From assembly GCF_014654675.1 (NCBI RefSeq), contig NZ_BNBC01000037.1, forward strand, positions 1 through 64,000: 64,000 nucleotides of DNA. Reading direction: 5' to 3'. This DNA is from Streptomyces spiralis. GTDB taxonomy: Bacteria > Actinomycetota > Actinomycetes > Streptomycetales > Streptomycetaceae. The notes under the pieces are model-generated. The model did no database searches. It saw nothing but the letters and a program-made list of their open reading frames with translations, and was not told the origin of the DNA. Positions 25,565 to 34,323 of the stretch are shown here, in pieces; the first letter of the stretch is position 1; every line of letters starts with the position of its first letter. The translations under genes and the position numbers were made by a program.

Positions 25565-26596
25565 ATGGACACCTCCGTCGGATCCGCCCCCACACATGCA
25601 GCGGCCGAGTCCGTCCAAAAACCCCACCTCGCCGTCCACCGCCGGACACCGGTGAAAGCCTGGCTGCAACCGACTCTCATCGCCCTGATCGTCGTGGCGG
25701 CCTTCATCACCTGCTACGTCGGCCTGCAGCGCAACCCCCAGCCCCACCACATCCCCATCGCCGTCACCGCTCCCGATCTGCCCGGCGAGATACGCCAGGC
25801 CCTCGGCGGCAGTGTCGAGGTTCACGCCGCCGCCGACGTCGACGCCGCGCATCGGGCGTTGGAGCACCGCGACGTCGTGGCCGCGCTCAGCAGTGACGGG
25901 CCCGGCCGGCTGAGCCTCGAGCTCGCGGGAGCCAACGGCACATCCACCACATCGGCGGTGAAGACCCTCGTCCGCGCATATGCGCACGGTGCGGGCATGC
26001 ACGTGGCCACGAAGGACGTCATCCCCCTGGCCCGGTTCGACGCCCGAGGACTGGCCGGCTTCTACATGGCCTTCGGCGTGACCCTGGCCGGTTTCGTGCT
26101 CGGCTCGAACGCCCTCGGTCTCAGCGGCCTCCTGCGCCTGCGCCATCGGTTCGTGCTGCTGAGCGGCGCCTCCCTGGCCATCGGCGCGGTCGCCGCGGTG
26201 ATCGGCGGTCCCGTTCTGGGAGCGGTTCCGGCTCCGGTCGCCCCGCTGATCCTCGCTCTGACCCTGCTGGCGGCCGCGGCCGCCTTCACCACCAAGCTGC
26301 TCGGCACCCACTTCGGCCCCGTCGGAATTCCGGTCGCCACCCTCCTGCTGCTCACCGTCGGCAACGCCACCAGCGGTGCCACCATCGGCGCCGACCTGCT
26401 GCCGTCCGCGGCCCGAGCCGTCTCGGCACTGCTGCCCCCTGGTGCCGCTGTCCGTGTCATCACCGACTTGAGCTACTTCGACGGCGCGCACGCGGCGCGC
26501 CCCGTCGGCACCCTGGCACTGTGGGCCGTCGGTGCCGCACTGCTGCTCGGCCTGCGCGGCCGATCACTGCGGCGGCGCACGACACCCGCCGCCTGA
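25565..26596 (+). CDS. Multipass membrane protein, ABC-2/YhgE-like
   Basis: 343 residues from the ATG at 25565. A first helix (PTLIALIVVAAFITCYVG) is followed by a periplasmic-type domain of about 110 residues with HIPIAVTAPDLPGEIRQALG and VVAALSSDG. Five C-terminal helices then follow (FYMAFGVTLAGFVLGS, FVLLSGASLAIGAVAAVIG, PLILALTLLAAAAAF, VATLLLLTVGNATSGA, TLALWAVGAALLLGL). This is the layout of ABC-2 type permease or DUF3533/YhgE-like proteins, without an adjacent ATPase. In a MarR-controlled unit with an NmrA gene it may act in efflux or envelope stress. The ribosome binding site is weak. Confidence 0.85.
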   Translation: MDTSVGSAPTHAAAESVQKPHLAVHRRTPVKAWLQPTLIALIVVAAFITCYVGLQRNPQPHHIPIAVTAPDLPGEIRQALGGSVEVHAAADVDAAHRALEHRDVVAALSSDGPGRLSLELAGANGTSTTSAVKTLVRAYAHGAGMHVATKDVIPLARFDARGLAGFYMAFGVTLAGFVLGSNALGLSGLLRLRHRFVLLSGASLAIGAVAAVIGGPVLGAVPAPVAPLILALTLLAAAAAFTTKLLGTHFGPVGIPVATLLLLTVGNATSGATIGADLLPSAARAVSALLPPGAAVRVITDLSYFDGAHAARPVGTLALWAVGAALLLGLRGRSLRRRTTPAA

Positions 26597-26648
26597 CGCG
26601 TATCCCAGAACCGCACCCGCTGCCGCTTACCAAGAAGGAGACCGATCG

Positions 26649-27554
26649 ATGGCCGCCAGTCACCCCGTCCTCGTCACCGCCCCGGGCGGCGTGGGCCGCA
26701 ATGTCCTTGAGAAGCTGCGCTCGCAGAACGTGCCGGTGCGCGTCATGGTCCGTCGCGACGACGACCGTGCGGCACAACTGCGGGCACTCGGTGCGGAGGT
26801 CGTCCTCGGTGACCTCACGCGACCCGAAACCGTCGCGGCCGCCCTGCAGGGCAGCCGGAGCATGTACTTCGCCATGCCCGTGTCGCCCGACCACCTCCTC
26901 GCGGCGACCGTCGTGGCGAGCGTGGCCCGGGAGTACGGGAAGCTGGACGCCCTCATCGACATGTCGCAGATGACGGTTTCGCAGATGACCGCCACCAGCG
27001 TCGGGGAGTCGCACCAGCAGCGGCTGCACTGGCTGGCGGAACAGGTGCTGAACTGGTCCGGCCTGCCGGTCGTCCACATCCGGCCGACGTCATTCCTGGA
27101 CAATCCGTTGTTCACCACGCTTCCGGCGCAGACGATCCGCAGGAACAACACGATCGTGCTGCCGTTCGGAGCCGGGCGCACCTCGCCGATCGCCGTGGAC
27201 GACGTCGCCAGAGTGGTCGCGACCGTGCTGCGCGACCCCGCTCCCCACATCGGGCACGTCTACGAGTTGACCGGGCCACGAACGGTCGACATGACGGAGC
27301 TGGCCGGCGCCTTCTCCAAGGCACTGGGGCGGCCGATCTCGTACGTGGACGTGCCGCTCGACCAGTGGCGCGAAGATGTGCTGTCCACGATCGGGCTGCC
27401 CCCGCACATCGAGCAGCACATCGTCACCATGTGCCGCCTCCACCAGCAGAACCGCTACGACCGGATCTCCGGCGATGTCGAGCGCCTGACCGGTGCCCCC
27501 GCCCAGACGATCGAAGAGTTCGTGACGGCACGCAGGGACCTCTACCTGGGCTGA
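26649..27554 (+). CDS. NmrA-family NAD(P)-binding protein
   Basis: 301 residues, AAGGAG 11 bases before the ATG. The atypical-SDR glycine motif VTAPGGVGRNVLEKL replaces GxxGxxG in slightly altered form. VRVMVRRDDD, GDLTRPETVAAAL and the active core VVHIRPTSFLDNPL follow, and the C-terminus holds an oxidoreductase-like LTGPRTVDMTELAGAFSKAL. NmrA-like proteins act as redox sensors or as azoreductase/quinone reductase-like enzymes. It is 52 bp downstream of the membrane protein, so probably in the same MarR-controlled operon. Confidence 0.92.
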   Translation: MAASHPVLVTAPGGVGRNVLEKLRSQNVPVRVMVRRDDDRAAQLRALGAEVVLGDLTRPETVAAALQGSRSMYFAMPVSPDHLLAATVVASVAREYGKLDALIDMSQMTVSQMTATSVGESHQQRLHWLAEQVLNWSGLPVVHIRPTSFLDNPLFTTLPAQTIRRNNTIVLPFGAGRTSPIAVDDVARVVATVLRDPAPHIGHVYELTGPRTVDMTELAGAFSKALGRPISYVDVPLDQWREDVLSTIGLPPHIEQHIVTMCRLHQQNRYDRISGDVERLTGAPAQTIEEFVTARRDLYLG

Positions 27555-27574
27555 CAGGGTCCTCCCCGGTTGTC

Positions 27575-27606
27575 TAGTGCTGCGTCAGGCAACGTTCGCC
27601 CTGTCG
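27575..27606. repeat. IS630-type end, left copy
   Basis: A 32-bp sequence beginning TAGTGCTGCGTCAGGCAACG that includes the 3' end of the transposase frame (..DRANVA, stop). The same sequence occurs inverted at 29515-29546 with 3 mismatches. Confidence 0.75.
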
Positions 27607-28540
27607 ACGACCTCCTGTAGGCGTTGGTCGTCGGCGTGGCGGTTTCGCCAGATGATGTAGCGGCGGATCATGCTGCCCTGCTCCTTGTGGGTGATGTGGT
27701 CGGTGCCGTCGAGGGTGAAGTAGCGCAGGGCGGTGAACTGGGCTTCGATGCGGTTGAGCCAGGAGCTGTTCGTCGGCGTGTAGGCGATCTCGACGTTGTT
27801 CGTGGTGGCCCAGTCGCCGACGCGCTGGCACTTCCTCGTGGTCAGGTGCGGGGAGAAGTTGTCACAGACGATCGCGATGCGGACCTGGGCCGGGTAGAGA
27901 GTACGCACGTAGCGGCAGAACTCCAGGAACTGGGTGCGCTTCTTGATCGGCTTGATGTGGCCGTAGAGCTTGTCCCGGGCCAGGTCCAGGGCTGCGAAGA
28001 GGTGGCGCACACCGCCGTAGCGGTTGTAGGTGGCCCGCCGCCTGCGGCGCGGTTCCCGGTCGGGGTCCTTGTGCTTGCCCCCGCCGTTGAAAGGAGACGC
28101 CTTCCTCGCGGAGCAGGATGCGCAGGCCCTCGTGGCTGATGTCGTCGACCACCCCCTCGGCAACCAGGAAGTCCGCCAGCTTGGTCAGGCTCCAGGTGGA
28201 GAACGGCAGGTCGTGCTCGGTCGGCTTCGACTTCGCGATCTTCTTGATCTCGCGCCGCTCGGGCAGCGTGAAGGTCTTCGGCCGGCCGCCCTTGTACTTC
28301 GGGTACAGCGAGTCGAAGCCGTCCGTGTTGAATGTTGAAGTTGTGGATCACATCCCTCACCCGGTCTGCGCTGGTGAACGACACCTCGGCGATCTTCGCC
28401 ACCGGCATGCCCTGCGCGGACAGTAGGACCATCTGGGCCCGCCGTCATGTCACCACTGACCCGGTGCCTCTGCGGATGATCCGCAGCAGGCGTTGTCCCT
28501 CGTCATCGTCGATGTGTCGAACCTGAACTCTGTCGGCCAC
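27585..28540 (-). pseudogene. IS630-family transposase, multiply broken
   Basis: Start GTG at 28540 (MADRVQVRHIDDDEG..). At RRGTGSVVT the expected Trp codon is TGA (nonsense). The frame resumes as MVLLSAQGMPVAKIAEVSFT and VRDVIHNFN, shifts to TDGFDSLYPKYKGGRPKTF with STWSLTKLADFLV and ISHEGLRILLREEGVSFQR, then jumps over a deletion to GKHKDPDREPRRRRATYNRY. The rest is intact (IAIVCDNFSPHL, TPTNSSWLNRIEAQFTALR). The deletion removed the first catalytic Asp, so the gene is certainly dead; only the second Asp and the Glu region remain. Confidence 0.9.
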
Positions 28541-28559
28541 GCCGACCAGTTTCAGTGAA

Positions 28560-28593
28560 CGCGCCGATCGGGATCCGCTTCCCGATCGGCGCG
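28560..28593. terminator. Hairpin terminator of the alpha/beta hydrolase gene
   Basis: CGCGCCGATCGGGA and its perfect complement (14 bp) around a TCCGCT loop, 22 bases after the stop codon of the minus-strand hydrolase. Confidence 0.8.
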
Positions 28594-28615
28594 TCGCGGA
28601 CTGCAGGCGGCGGTA

Positions 28616-29347
28616 TCAGCCGAGGTGCCGGGCGAAGAACCTCAGCGTGCTCTCCAGCTCGAATGCTGGGATCTCCCCGTGCTTGCCGGGGTTGGCGTGC
28701 AACGTTTTCTCGGCCGAGGCCAAGGCGTCGAACAGCGTCAAGCTCTGAACCCGCGGCACCCGCTCATCGTCCCACTGCACCAAGAACTCCACTGGGACGG
28801 TGATCCGCGCCGCGGCCTCGGCCGACGCCAGCACCCCGCCCAAGCCCAGTACCGCCGCGCGGACCCGCGGTTCGGCAGCGACGAACGGAACACCGAGTCC
28901 GCATCCCAGCGAAACCCCCCAGTAACCCACCGGGCCGGCGCCTACGTGCTGGAGTTGCTGAACCGCGTCCAGGACCGCCCGCCATTCCGGCACGGTCTGG
29001 CGGGCCACGAGCGCCTGGAACTCGGCGATCAGCGGGGCCAACTCTTCACCGGCTTCCACGCGAGCCTGGTTCTCAGTCGCGATCCGGTCATACTCCGCAA
29101 CCTTCGGCCGGTCGCCATGGGCGGGAACGTCGACCGCCACGACCGCGAAACCGCATTCGGTCACGAAGCGGCGTGCACGAGCCAGGACGTCAGGGGCCTT
29201 CTTGTGCTGACCGCCACCGTGTCCCATCAAGACGAGCGGACGAGTGGCGACGGCACCTTCTGGCGTCCACAACACGCCAGGAATGTCGCCGAGGGTGAAG
29301 AGCTGTTCGCGGACGCCGTCGGACGACGTCTCAGATATGAAGCGCAT
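28616..29347 (-). CDS. Dienelactone-hydrolase-like alpha/beta hydrolase
   Basis: 243 residues. GHGGGQHKK marks the oxyanion strand, the nucleophile elbow is GYWGVSLGCGLG (Ser), the acid is in LVQWDDERVP and the His in NPGKHGEIPAFE. The family includes carboxylic ester hydrolases and dienelactone hydrolases acting in the cytosol. No signal peptide. It lies between the two inverted IS630-type ends (27575 and 29546) and downstream of the dead transposase, so it may have been carried there by, or trapped between, IS copies. Confidence 0.9.
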   Translation of the reverse strand: MRFISETSSDGVREQLFTLGDIPGVLWTPEGAVATRPLVLMGHGGGQHKKAPDVLARARRFVTECGFAVVAVDVPAHGDRPKVAEYDRIATENQARVEAGEELAPLIAEFQALVARQTVPEWRAVLDAVQQLQHVGAGPVGYWGVSLGCGLGVPFVAAEPRVRAAVLGLGGVLASAEAAARITVPVEFLVQWDDERVPRVQSLTLFDALASAEKTLHANPGKHGEIPAFELESTLRFFARHLG

Positions 29348-29514
29348 AGCGGTTCATGCCTTTCGGGATGCCTCTGCGGGCGCTCCCTAGGCCATGCGAG
29401 GGAGGGAGGCCCGACCTGTCAAAGCGTTGATCGGTCTCACCTCCTCAGTTCGCAGCAGTGCACGGCGGCAGGAACGTATCACGAAGGACTCCACCCTGGC
29501 CCGGGCAGGGATGC

Positions 29515-29546
29515 CGACAGGGCGAACGTTGTCTGATGCGGCACTA
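29515..29546. repeat. IS630-type end, right inverted copy
   Basis: Reverse complement of the sequence at 27575-27606, 29 of 32 positions equal. In the plus orientation it reads as the last codons of a transposase (..DRANVV, stop), so it is either the partner end of a compound element or the 3' scrap of a second IS630 copy. It abuts the truncated flavoprotein gene. Confidence 0.75.
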
Positions 29547-29549
29547 GCC

Positions 29550-30265
29550 GCTCGCGGGACGACCTTTGGGTGAGATCGCCGACGGCGTGGAGCCGGCCGC
29601 CTGCGACATCGTTGACCCGGCAGGTGTCGTCCACGGCCGGCCGGCTGCCGGGAGTGAGACCAACGGTCTCCAGACGTCACCGGGGCTCCGAACCGGATGT
29701 CGACGCCTGCTTCGCATCTCCTCGACGACCAGCTCGCCGGGGAACGGCTCCGCTCCGGCTTCTCGAGCAGTCCGTTCCCGCGGACCAGGTGGTCACTTGG
29801 GAGCCGCGGGCCCGCCAGGCGGTGGCGGTGTGCCGCGCGGTCAATTGGACGGTGTCGCCCGCCGGTGCCCGCACCGCCACCCGTCGGGGTCGTCAAGCGG
29901 CCCGTGGCCGCGTAGGAGATCGACCGGGATTGAATGCAGCCGGTCGGCCTGGTCCTCGCCCTTCCAGTACGAGGCCGTCCTGTCGCGGTGCGCGAGGACC
30001 GCGTCGATGTCCAGCTGCCAGGCCACCGCGTGGCGCAGCCCGGGCACACGGCGTGCGTCGGCCAGTGCCGGCACCGGCCGCAGCAGTGCCGTGCTCGGGT
30101 CGTACGCCTGGAACGAGCAGTGGCCGCCGAACAGTTCGCGTTCGCCGATCGCGGCGTCGAGCCCGGCGGCGCGTGCGCGTTCGGCGACGTTCTCGCCGAC
30201 CGGTCCGGCTCCGATGACGGTCACGTCGTAGGTGCGGGATCCTCGTTCCCCGCTGCTTCGTTCAT
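29550..30265 (-). pseudogene. Flavoprotein disulfide reductase (mercuric reductase/LPD-like), decayed
   Basis: From an ATG near 30265 the minus strand gives, after a frameshift, YDVTVIGAGPVGENVAERARAAG (FAD-binding GxGxxG). GGHCSFQAYDPSTALLRP follows, where relatives have a CxxxxC or C-x4-P redox motif; here the second Cys is gone. Pieces such as VRGNGLLEK, GVDIRFGAPV and VDDTCRVNDVAGGRLHAVGD (second FAD motif) follow in other frames. The C-terminal dimerisation domain is missing, and the gene ends at the IS630-type end at 29546. It was a pyridine nucleotide-disulfide oxidoreductase. Confidence 0.85.
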
Positions 30266-30477
30266 GACTGCCCCGGTAACTCAGTGGGGTCGCTGAGGGC
30301 ACCTTCAGGGCCTGCCGGGCCGTGCGCGCGTCTCGGCCGTGTCTGCCCTGCGACGGGCTTTCCGCGGCAGCGGTCCACACCTGCCGGGCGGACAGGCGGT
30401 AGCCAACGTCGCATCTCGGTCGGCGAGTTGGGTCCGTGTGGTTGTGCAACGGGAGCGGACGGCTCCCGCGGGCAGCC

Positions 30478-30522
30478 AGGGGGCTGATCGTCATGCCGGC
30501 GGGCGATGGCGATCAGCCCCCT
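30478..30522. terminator. Hairpin terminator of the VOC gene
   Basis: AGGGGGCTGATCG and its perfect complement (13 bp) separated by 19 nt, 17 bases after the stop of the minus-strand VOC gene. Confidence 0.75.
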
Positions 30523-30538
30523 GGGCGACTGGCGAGGG

Positions 30539-31012
30539 TCAGCGGCCGGGGGCCCGCTGCGTGACCTCCTGGAGCACCCAGCCGTTGCCGTCCGGGTCGC
30601 TGAACGTGGCGTAGGAGCCGTAGGAGGCGCGCTCGGGATGCGGTCCGTCCACCCGATGCTGGCCTTCGACGTGATGGGTGACCTCTCCTGCGTGGTGGCC
30701 GTGGTGGAAGAGGCCTCCGGTGTCGTGGAAGACCTCGCTCACCTCGATGCCACGGCCGGTGAGTTCCGCGCGGGCCTCCTCGATGTCGGCGACGACGAGG
30801 TACAGGCCCTGGACCGAGCCAGGCGCGGCGGAGGTGAGCCCCGTGCCGAAGATGATCGAGGCCTCGGAGCCGGGCGGGGTGAGGTGTACCGCGCGCCAGT
30901 CGTCACTGACGGCCTTGTCGAGGTCCAGACGGAATCCCAGTGCCTCGTAGAAGGCCTTGGCCCGATCGATGTCGGAGACGGGCAGGACGATGAGTTCGAG
31001 CTTCAGATGCAT
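30539..31012 (-). CDS. VOC-family (glyoxalase/bleomycin-resistance fold) protein
   Basis: 157 residues from the ATG at 31012 (MHLKLELIVLPVSDIDRAKA). Two beta-alpha-beta3 modules are seen: LPVSDIDRAKAFYEALGFRLDLD, SIIFGTGLTS, LYLVVADIEEARAELTGRGIEVSEVFHD and the closing ATFSDPDGNGWVLQEV. The His/Glu metal-ligand pattern is incomplete in the first strand (L-E-L-I), so it may be a non-enzymatic ligand binder or dioxygenase-like. A MarR-type operator copy lies at 31208, 196 bp upstream. Confidence 0.9.
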   Translation of the reverse strand: MHLKLELIVLPVSDIDRAKAFYEALGFRLDLDKAVSDDWRAVHLTPPGSEASIIFGTGLTSAAPGSVQGLYLVVADIEEARAELTGRGIEVSEVFHDTGGLFHHGHHAGEVTHHVEGQHRVDGPHPERASYGSYATFSDPDGNGWVLQEVTQRAPGR

Positions 31013-31207
31013 GTGGAGGTGGTTCTTTCTGGGTATCGGTGAATCTCGCACCCTGTGCGCCACCGTTCATGGGAGGGGCGCAGTCGGCGGAGCGGGTCCA
31101 CCCTCGGTCGCGACGGTCCGCGCGCTGCACGCAGCAGGTGCCGCCAGGGATGAAGCGGGGCACGCGGACAGAGGTGCCTGGTGCGCTGAGCGGCTGCCTG
31201 GCAACGT

Positions 31208-31227
31208 TTAGGAGTATATGCTCGTAA
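31208..31227. promoter_or_regulatory. MarR operator copy C
   Basis: TTAGGAGTATATGCTCGTAA, same 20-bp pattern as copies A and B, upstream of the minus-strand VOC gene. Confidence 0.75.
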
Positions 31228-31457
31228 TTGGCGTGCGGTAAAGCGCTCATCTCGGCCGTGGCCGGAAGTGCTTCGCGTCCGTGACGGTCAGGTTGCCGGC
31301 GGCGGCTGCGGAAGCAAGGGGTCGCAGATGAAGGTTGGAGGCACTCCCTGGGCCCCAGTGACATTCGATCGAACGACGGTGATCATCGGGTCGGCGCGGT
31401 CTTGTGCCGCCTGTCACAACAACAGGGGACAAGCGGCAGGCTCTGGTACCTTCGAAA

Positions 31458-31477
31458 TTAGGAGCATATGCTCCTAA
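31458..31477. promoter_or_regulatory. MarR operator copy D
   Basis: TTAGGAGCATATGCTCCTAA, a perfect palindrome (extending one further base on each side to 22 bp), upstream of the plus-strand AhpD-like gene. It is the best match and probably the strongest site. Confidence 0.8.
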
Positions 31478-31653
31478 TGTGTTGGCGGCTTCTCGAGTCC
31501 GCTTGCGTGTCCTCCCCGCGGCACCTGCGGAGCACCCCGCCGAACCGTCGTGCCCCCGATTGCGCATGACCGCCGCTCGTAACAAGGGCACAGAAGGGGG
31601 TGAGGCCGAGGCAACCGCTGTGGGCCGTCCGGCCACAAGAAGAGGAGAAAACC

Positions 31654-32127
31654 ATGACCAAAACAGAGTCTCAGAAGCAACGCGTCAACTTGGGAAAGCA
31701 ACACCCGGCGAATTACGCAGCACTTCTCGCCTTGTCGTCGGCGGTGGAAGAGGCGACCGCCGCGGCAGGTCTTGACCCGCTCCTGGTCGAGCTCTTGAAG
31801 ATCCGCACGTCCCAGATAAATGGCTGTGCGTTCTGTCTCAGAATGCACACCCACGACGCGCTCAAGAAGGGTGAGAACCCGGACCGGATCGCAGTGCTGC
31901 CCGCATGGCAGGAAACCGGCTACTTCTCAGAGGCCGACCGTGCCGCCCTGCGCCTGACCGAGGCGATCGCACGAGTATCGGAAGGGCATGTGAGCGACGC
32001 GGACTACAACGCGGCGGCAGCCGTGCTCTCCGCAGATCAGGTCTCTGCCGTCGCCTGGCTGACAACGCTGATGAGCGCCTTCAACCGCGTTGCGATCACG
32101 AGCCGTTACCACGTGGGCCGCTCGTAG
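31654..32127 (+). CDS. AhpD/carboxymuconolactone decarboxylase-like protein
   Basis: 157 residues, AGAGGAG upstream of the ATG. Core motif ELLKIRTSQINGCAFCLRMH, where CxxC followed by H is the AhpD redox/proton-relay site, then ERLTEAIARVSEGHVSD-type helix (here LTEAIARVSEGH) and FNRVAITSRYHVG at the end. Family members are peroxide- or alkylhydroperoxide-reducing partners. An operator copy (31458) and a long leader of about 175 nt precede it. It fits a MarR-type response to oxidants or electrophiles. Confidence 0.92.
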   Translation: MTKTESQKQRVNLGKQHPANYAALLALSSAVEEATAAAGLDPLLVELLKIRTSQINGCAFCLRMHTHDALKKGENPDRIAVLPAWQETGYFSEADRAALRLTEAIARVSEGHVSDADYNAAAAVLSADQVSAVAWLTTLMSAFNRVAITSRYHVGRS

Positions 32128-32285
32128 GAACATGGCGCTCCGATCTGCGCACCATTGAAGGAACCCCAGGGTTTGCCGGCGGCCCCTAGTTGCAGAAAAG
32201 CGGCCTGCTTCCACATCGGCCCCTTTGGCCCGACTGATCGGTCGGCGCGGCAGGACAGACAGCCGCATGTACTCAGTCCCATCAG

Positions 32286-32810
32286 ATGAAGATCAATGAA
32301 CGGATTAGTCAGATGCTGAAAATCATCAAGACAAGCAAGGCGCGATACCTGAGCGCAGCCGCGGGAGCAGCGGTGGTTCTTGCCGGGACCGCGGCGCTGG
32401 CGCCGTCGGCGTCGGCCGACGTGCCCGCGGCGAAGCACGGTGTGCAGACGATCGAGCTGGTCGGCAAGCAGACCTCGGCCGGAGAAGTCGATCTGGGCGA
32501 GCCGGGAGTCAGCGTGGGTGACCAACGGGTTGTGCACGAGGATCTCTACCGTGACGGCAAGAAGGTGGGGGATCACAGCACGGTCTGCACCTTCACCCGG
32601 GTCAGTCCGGCCGCTCTCCAGTGCCTGGGCACCTTCGCGCTCCCCGAGGGACAGTTCGCCGCGCAATCGCTGCTGCACCTGCCCGCCCCGGCGTCAGTAG
32701 ACGTCGGGATCACGGGTGGGACGGGTGACTACCGCACCGCTCGGGGTTTCATTCGCACCGTTCCCGCGGGTGAGACCGAGCGGCACTTCACCGTCTACCT
32801 TCAGCGCTGA
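32286..32810 (+). CDS. Secreted allene-oxide-cyclase-barrel-like protein
   Basis: 174 residues (an internal Met at residue 10 is an equally likely start). Signal peptide KTSKARYLSAAAGAAVVLAG with cleavage near PSASADVP. The mature part is a lipocalin-like beta barrel: QTIELVGKQTS, VSVGDQRVVHEDLYRDGKKVG, ALQCLGTFALPEGQ and VGITGGTGDYRTARGFIRTV. That last block is the hallmark of plant dirigent/allene oxide cyclase-like barrels, also found in actinomycetes. The activity is unknown. It follows the AhpD-like gene by 158 bp. Confidence 0.85.
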   Translation: MKINERISQMLKIIKTSKARYLSAAAGAAVVLAGTAALAPSASADVPAAKHGVQTIELVGKQTSAGEVDLGEPGVSVGDQRVVHEDLYRDGKKVGDHSTVCTFTRVSPAALQCLGTFALPEGQFAAQSLLHLPAPASVDVGITGGTGDYRTARGFIRTVPAGETERHFTVYLQR

Positions 32811-32905
32811 CCACCCTCGGGCAGACCGTGCCGGCAGACGCACCTGCCGGCGTGGCGCCGACCGGCGCAACGGCACCACTCGGCGCACGTTCGAGTCCCG
32901 CATCA

Positions 32906-32925
32906 ATAGGAGCAAACGCTCCTGT
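32906..32925. promoter_or_regulatory. MarR operator copy E
   Basis: ATAGGAGCAAACGCTCCTGT, with 7 of 8 arm positions pairing, 80 bp upstream of the NTF2-like gene at 33006. Confidence 0.65.
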
Positions 32926-33005
32926 CCGTCGGCTGTGAGTGTTCGCAGCCGAGTCAGACCAACCCACCGTCCGGCCCGCGGCCGGACTGTCGAAGGAGGC
33001 ACACC

Positions 33006-33419
33006 ATGGCAGACACGGAGCGCGGCGACGCTGATCGCCAGGGCCTGAGCTACTACCCCTGGTGGCTGGACGACCTGGCCGACGACGCCACCCTGGAAGG
33101 CGGGGCAATGAACGGCACGGCGCAGGGGGCGGAGGCGGTGCGCGCCATCGTGGTCAAGGCCCGCGAGCTGTATGAGTTCCAGGACTTCAGCTTCACCGGC
33201 GACTTCGGTGACAACGGCTTCCTGGAGATCTATGAGTCTTCGGTCCAGGGCGAGCCTGTGAAGGTTGTCGTTACGGTCACCCGCAACGCCGAGGGACAGG
33301 CCCAGAGCCTCGCGGTGCTCCACCGACCGCGCAGCTCGCTGCTGCTCTTCTCCCGTCTGATGCACGAGAGGTTCGCCGGCACCCCACTCGCCGAGCACTT
33401 CCTCTCCGACGAGTCCTGA
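33006..33419 (+). CDS. SnoaL/NTF2-like small protein
   Basis: 137 residues, GAAGGAG before the ATG. It opens YYPWWLDDLADDATLEGGAM and continues with GAEAVRAIVVKARELYEFQDFSFTG split over helix and strand, then VVVTVTRNAEGQAQSLAVLHRPRSSLL. A cone-shaped NTF2-like fold is the best match. Relatives range from polyketide cyclases to stress proteins; no catalytic residue can be named. A MarR operator copy lies immediately upstream. Confidence 0.82.
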   Translation: MADTERGDADRQGLSYYPWWLDDLADDATLEGGAMNGTAQGAEAVRAIVVKARELYEFQDFSFTGDFGDNGFLEIYESSVQGEPVKVVVTVTRNAEGQAQSLAVLHRPRSSLLLFSRLMHERFAGTPLAEHFLSDES

Positions 33420-33615
33420 GCAACGATCATGAGCGAGGCATGGGTCACCGGCGGCAGAACACCGGGTACCTCCGGCTACGCCGAAAGCTGCGCTGTACAC
33501 CTCACCTCACCTCACCTCACGCTCCACGCTCGAGCTGCTCAATCCGAAGCCGGCTGAGTGCCGCAGGACGCCGCTGCCCCTGACGATGCGTCTGATCGCC
33601 CGCGGATCCGCCCGG

Positions 33616-34155
33616 TCAGGCGTCCGGCGCGCCAGGGTGCGGGGGTGCTTCGGCGCCGTTGGTGTGGGCGGCGAGGCTGGCCTCGAGGCGTTCGAGGACG
33701 GCGAGGGTCTCGTCGCGTTGGGTGTCGGTGAGGTCACCGGCAGCGTAGTCCTCGAGGCGGCCCCAGAGGTCTTCGACCTGTTGGCGCAGGGCGTGGCTGG
33801 CGGCGGTGGGTTCGACCAGGACGGAGCGCTTGTCGCTGGTGGAGCGCACGCGGCGTACGAAGCCGGCCTTCTCCAGGCGCTGGATGGTGCGGGTCATGGT
33901 GGGGGCGTCGGCGCCGACGTGCCGGGCGAGGTCGGTCTGGCGCATCCGGCCGTGGTCCCACAGCTGCATCATGACCAGTTCCTGGGCCGGGTGCAGACCG
34001 ACCTCGCGCAGCAGCTGGCCGGCGAGCGTGCGGTGCAGGCGGGCCACCCGGAAGATCGCATGGCTGATCGGTCCGCGGCGTGCGGCCTCGGGGAGTTCCC
34101 CGGTCTCGGGGAGTTCCCCGGTTTCGGGGACCTGGCGCATGGCCTCGGAGTCCAT
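33616..34155 (-). CDS. MarR-family transcriptional regulator
   Basis: 179 residues from the ATG at 34155 (GAAGGAAG upstream). A short tandem duplication (ETGELP twice) precedes the fold. Winged HTH: PAQELVMMQLWDHGRMRQTDLARHV split, DAPTMTRTIQRLEKAGFVRR, wing STSDKRSVLVEPT. It lies 168 bp downstream of the Old Yellow Enzyme gene on the same strand and may be its cotranscribed regulator, acting at the palindrome at 35477. Confidence 0.9.
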   Translation of the reverse strand: MDSEAMRQVPETGELPETGELPEAARRGPISHAIFRVARLHRTLAGQLLREVGLHPAQELVMMQLWDHGRMRQTDLARHVGADAPTMTRTIQRLEKAGFVRRVRSTSDKRSVLVEPTAASHALRQQVEDLWGRLEDYAAGDLTDTQRDETLAVLERLEASLAAHTNGAEAPPHPGAPDA

Positions 34156-34323
34156 GGTGCTTCCTTCTGCTTTCTCCCGTGCGGCCGTCCTTGCGGAGCC
34201 TGCGCGCGGCCGCCGGCGGCGGGGCCGACTGCCGCGCGCACGATCTGCGTCCGCGTCCTGAGGGCAAGGGTATGCGCTGCTCAGGTGCGGCATGTGTGGT
34301 GCGCTCGGGTCCGCGCCTAACTG

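Larger units (their letters stand above)
31013..31653. other. Divergent regulatory region, VOC and AhpD-like genes
   Basis: No gene seen. It contains two MarR operator copies (31208 and 31458) and, at 31412-31438, TGTCACA-N15-CGGCA, a weak relative of the sigma motif found at 46-62 kb. Confidence 0.6.

Noticed and set aside
31412..31438. TGTCACA-N15-CGGCA upstream of the AhpD-like gene
   Set aside because: The -35 box is exact but the second box deviates at two positions; kept only as a possible weak relative because the MarR operator is the better explanation.
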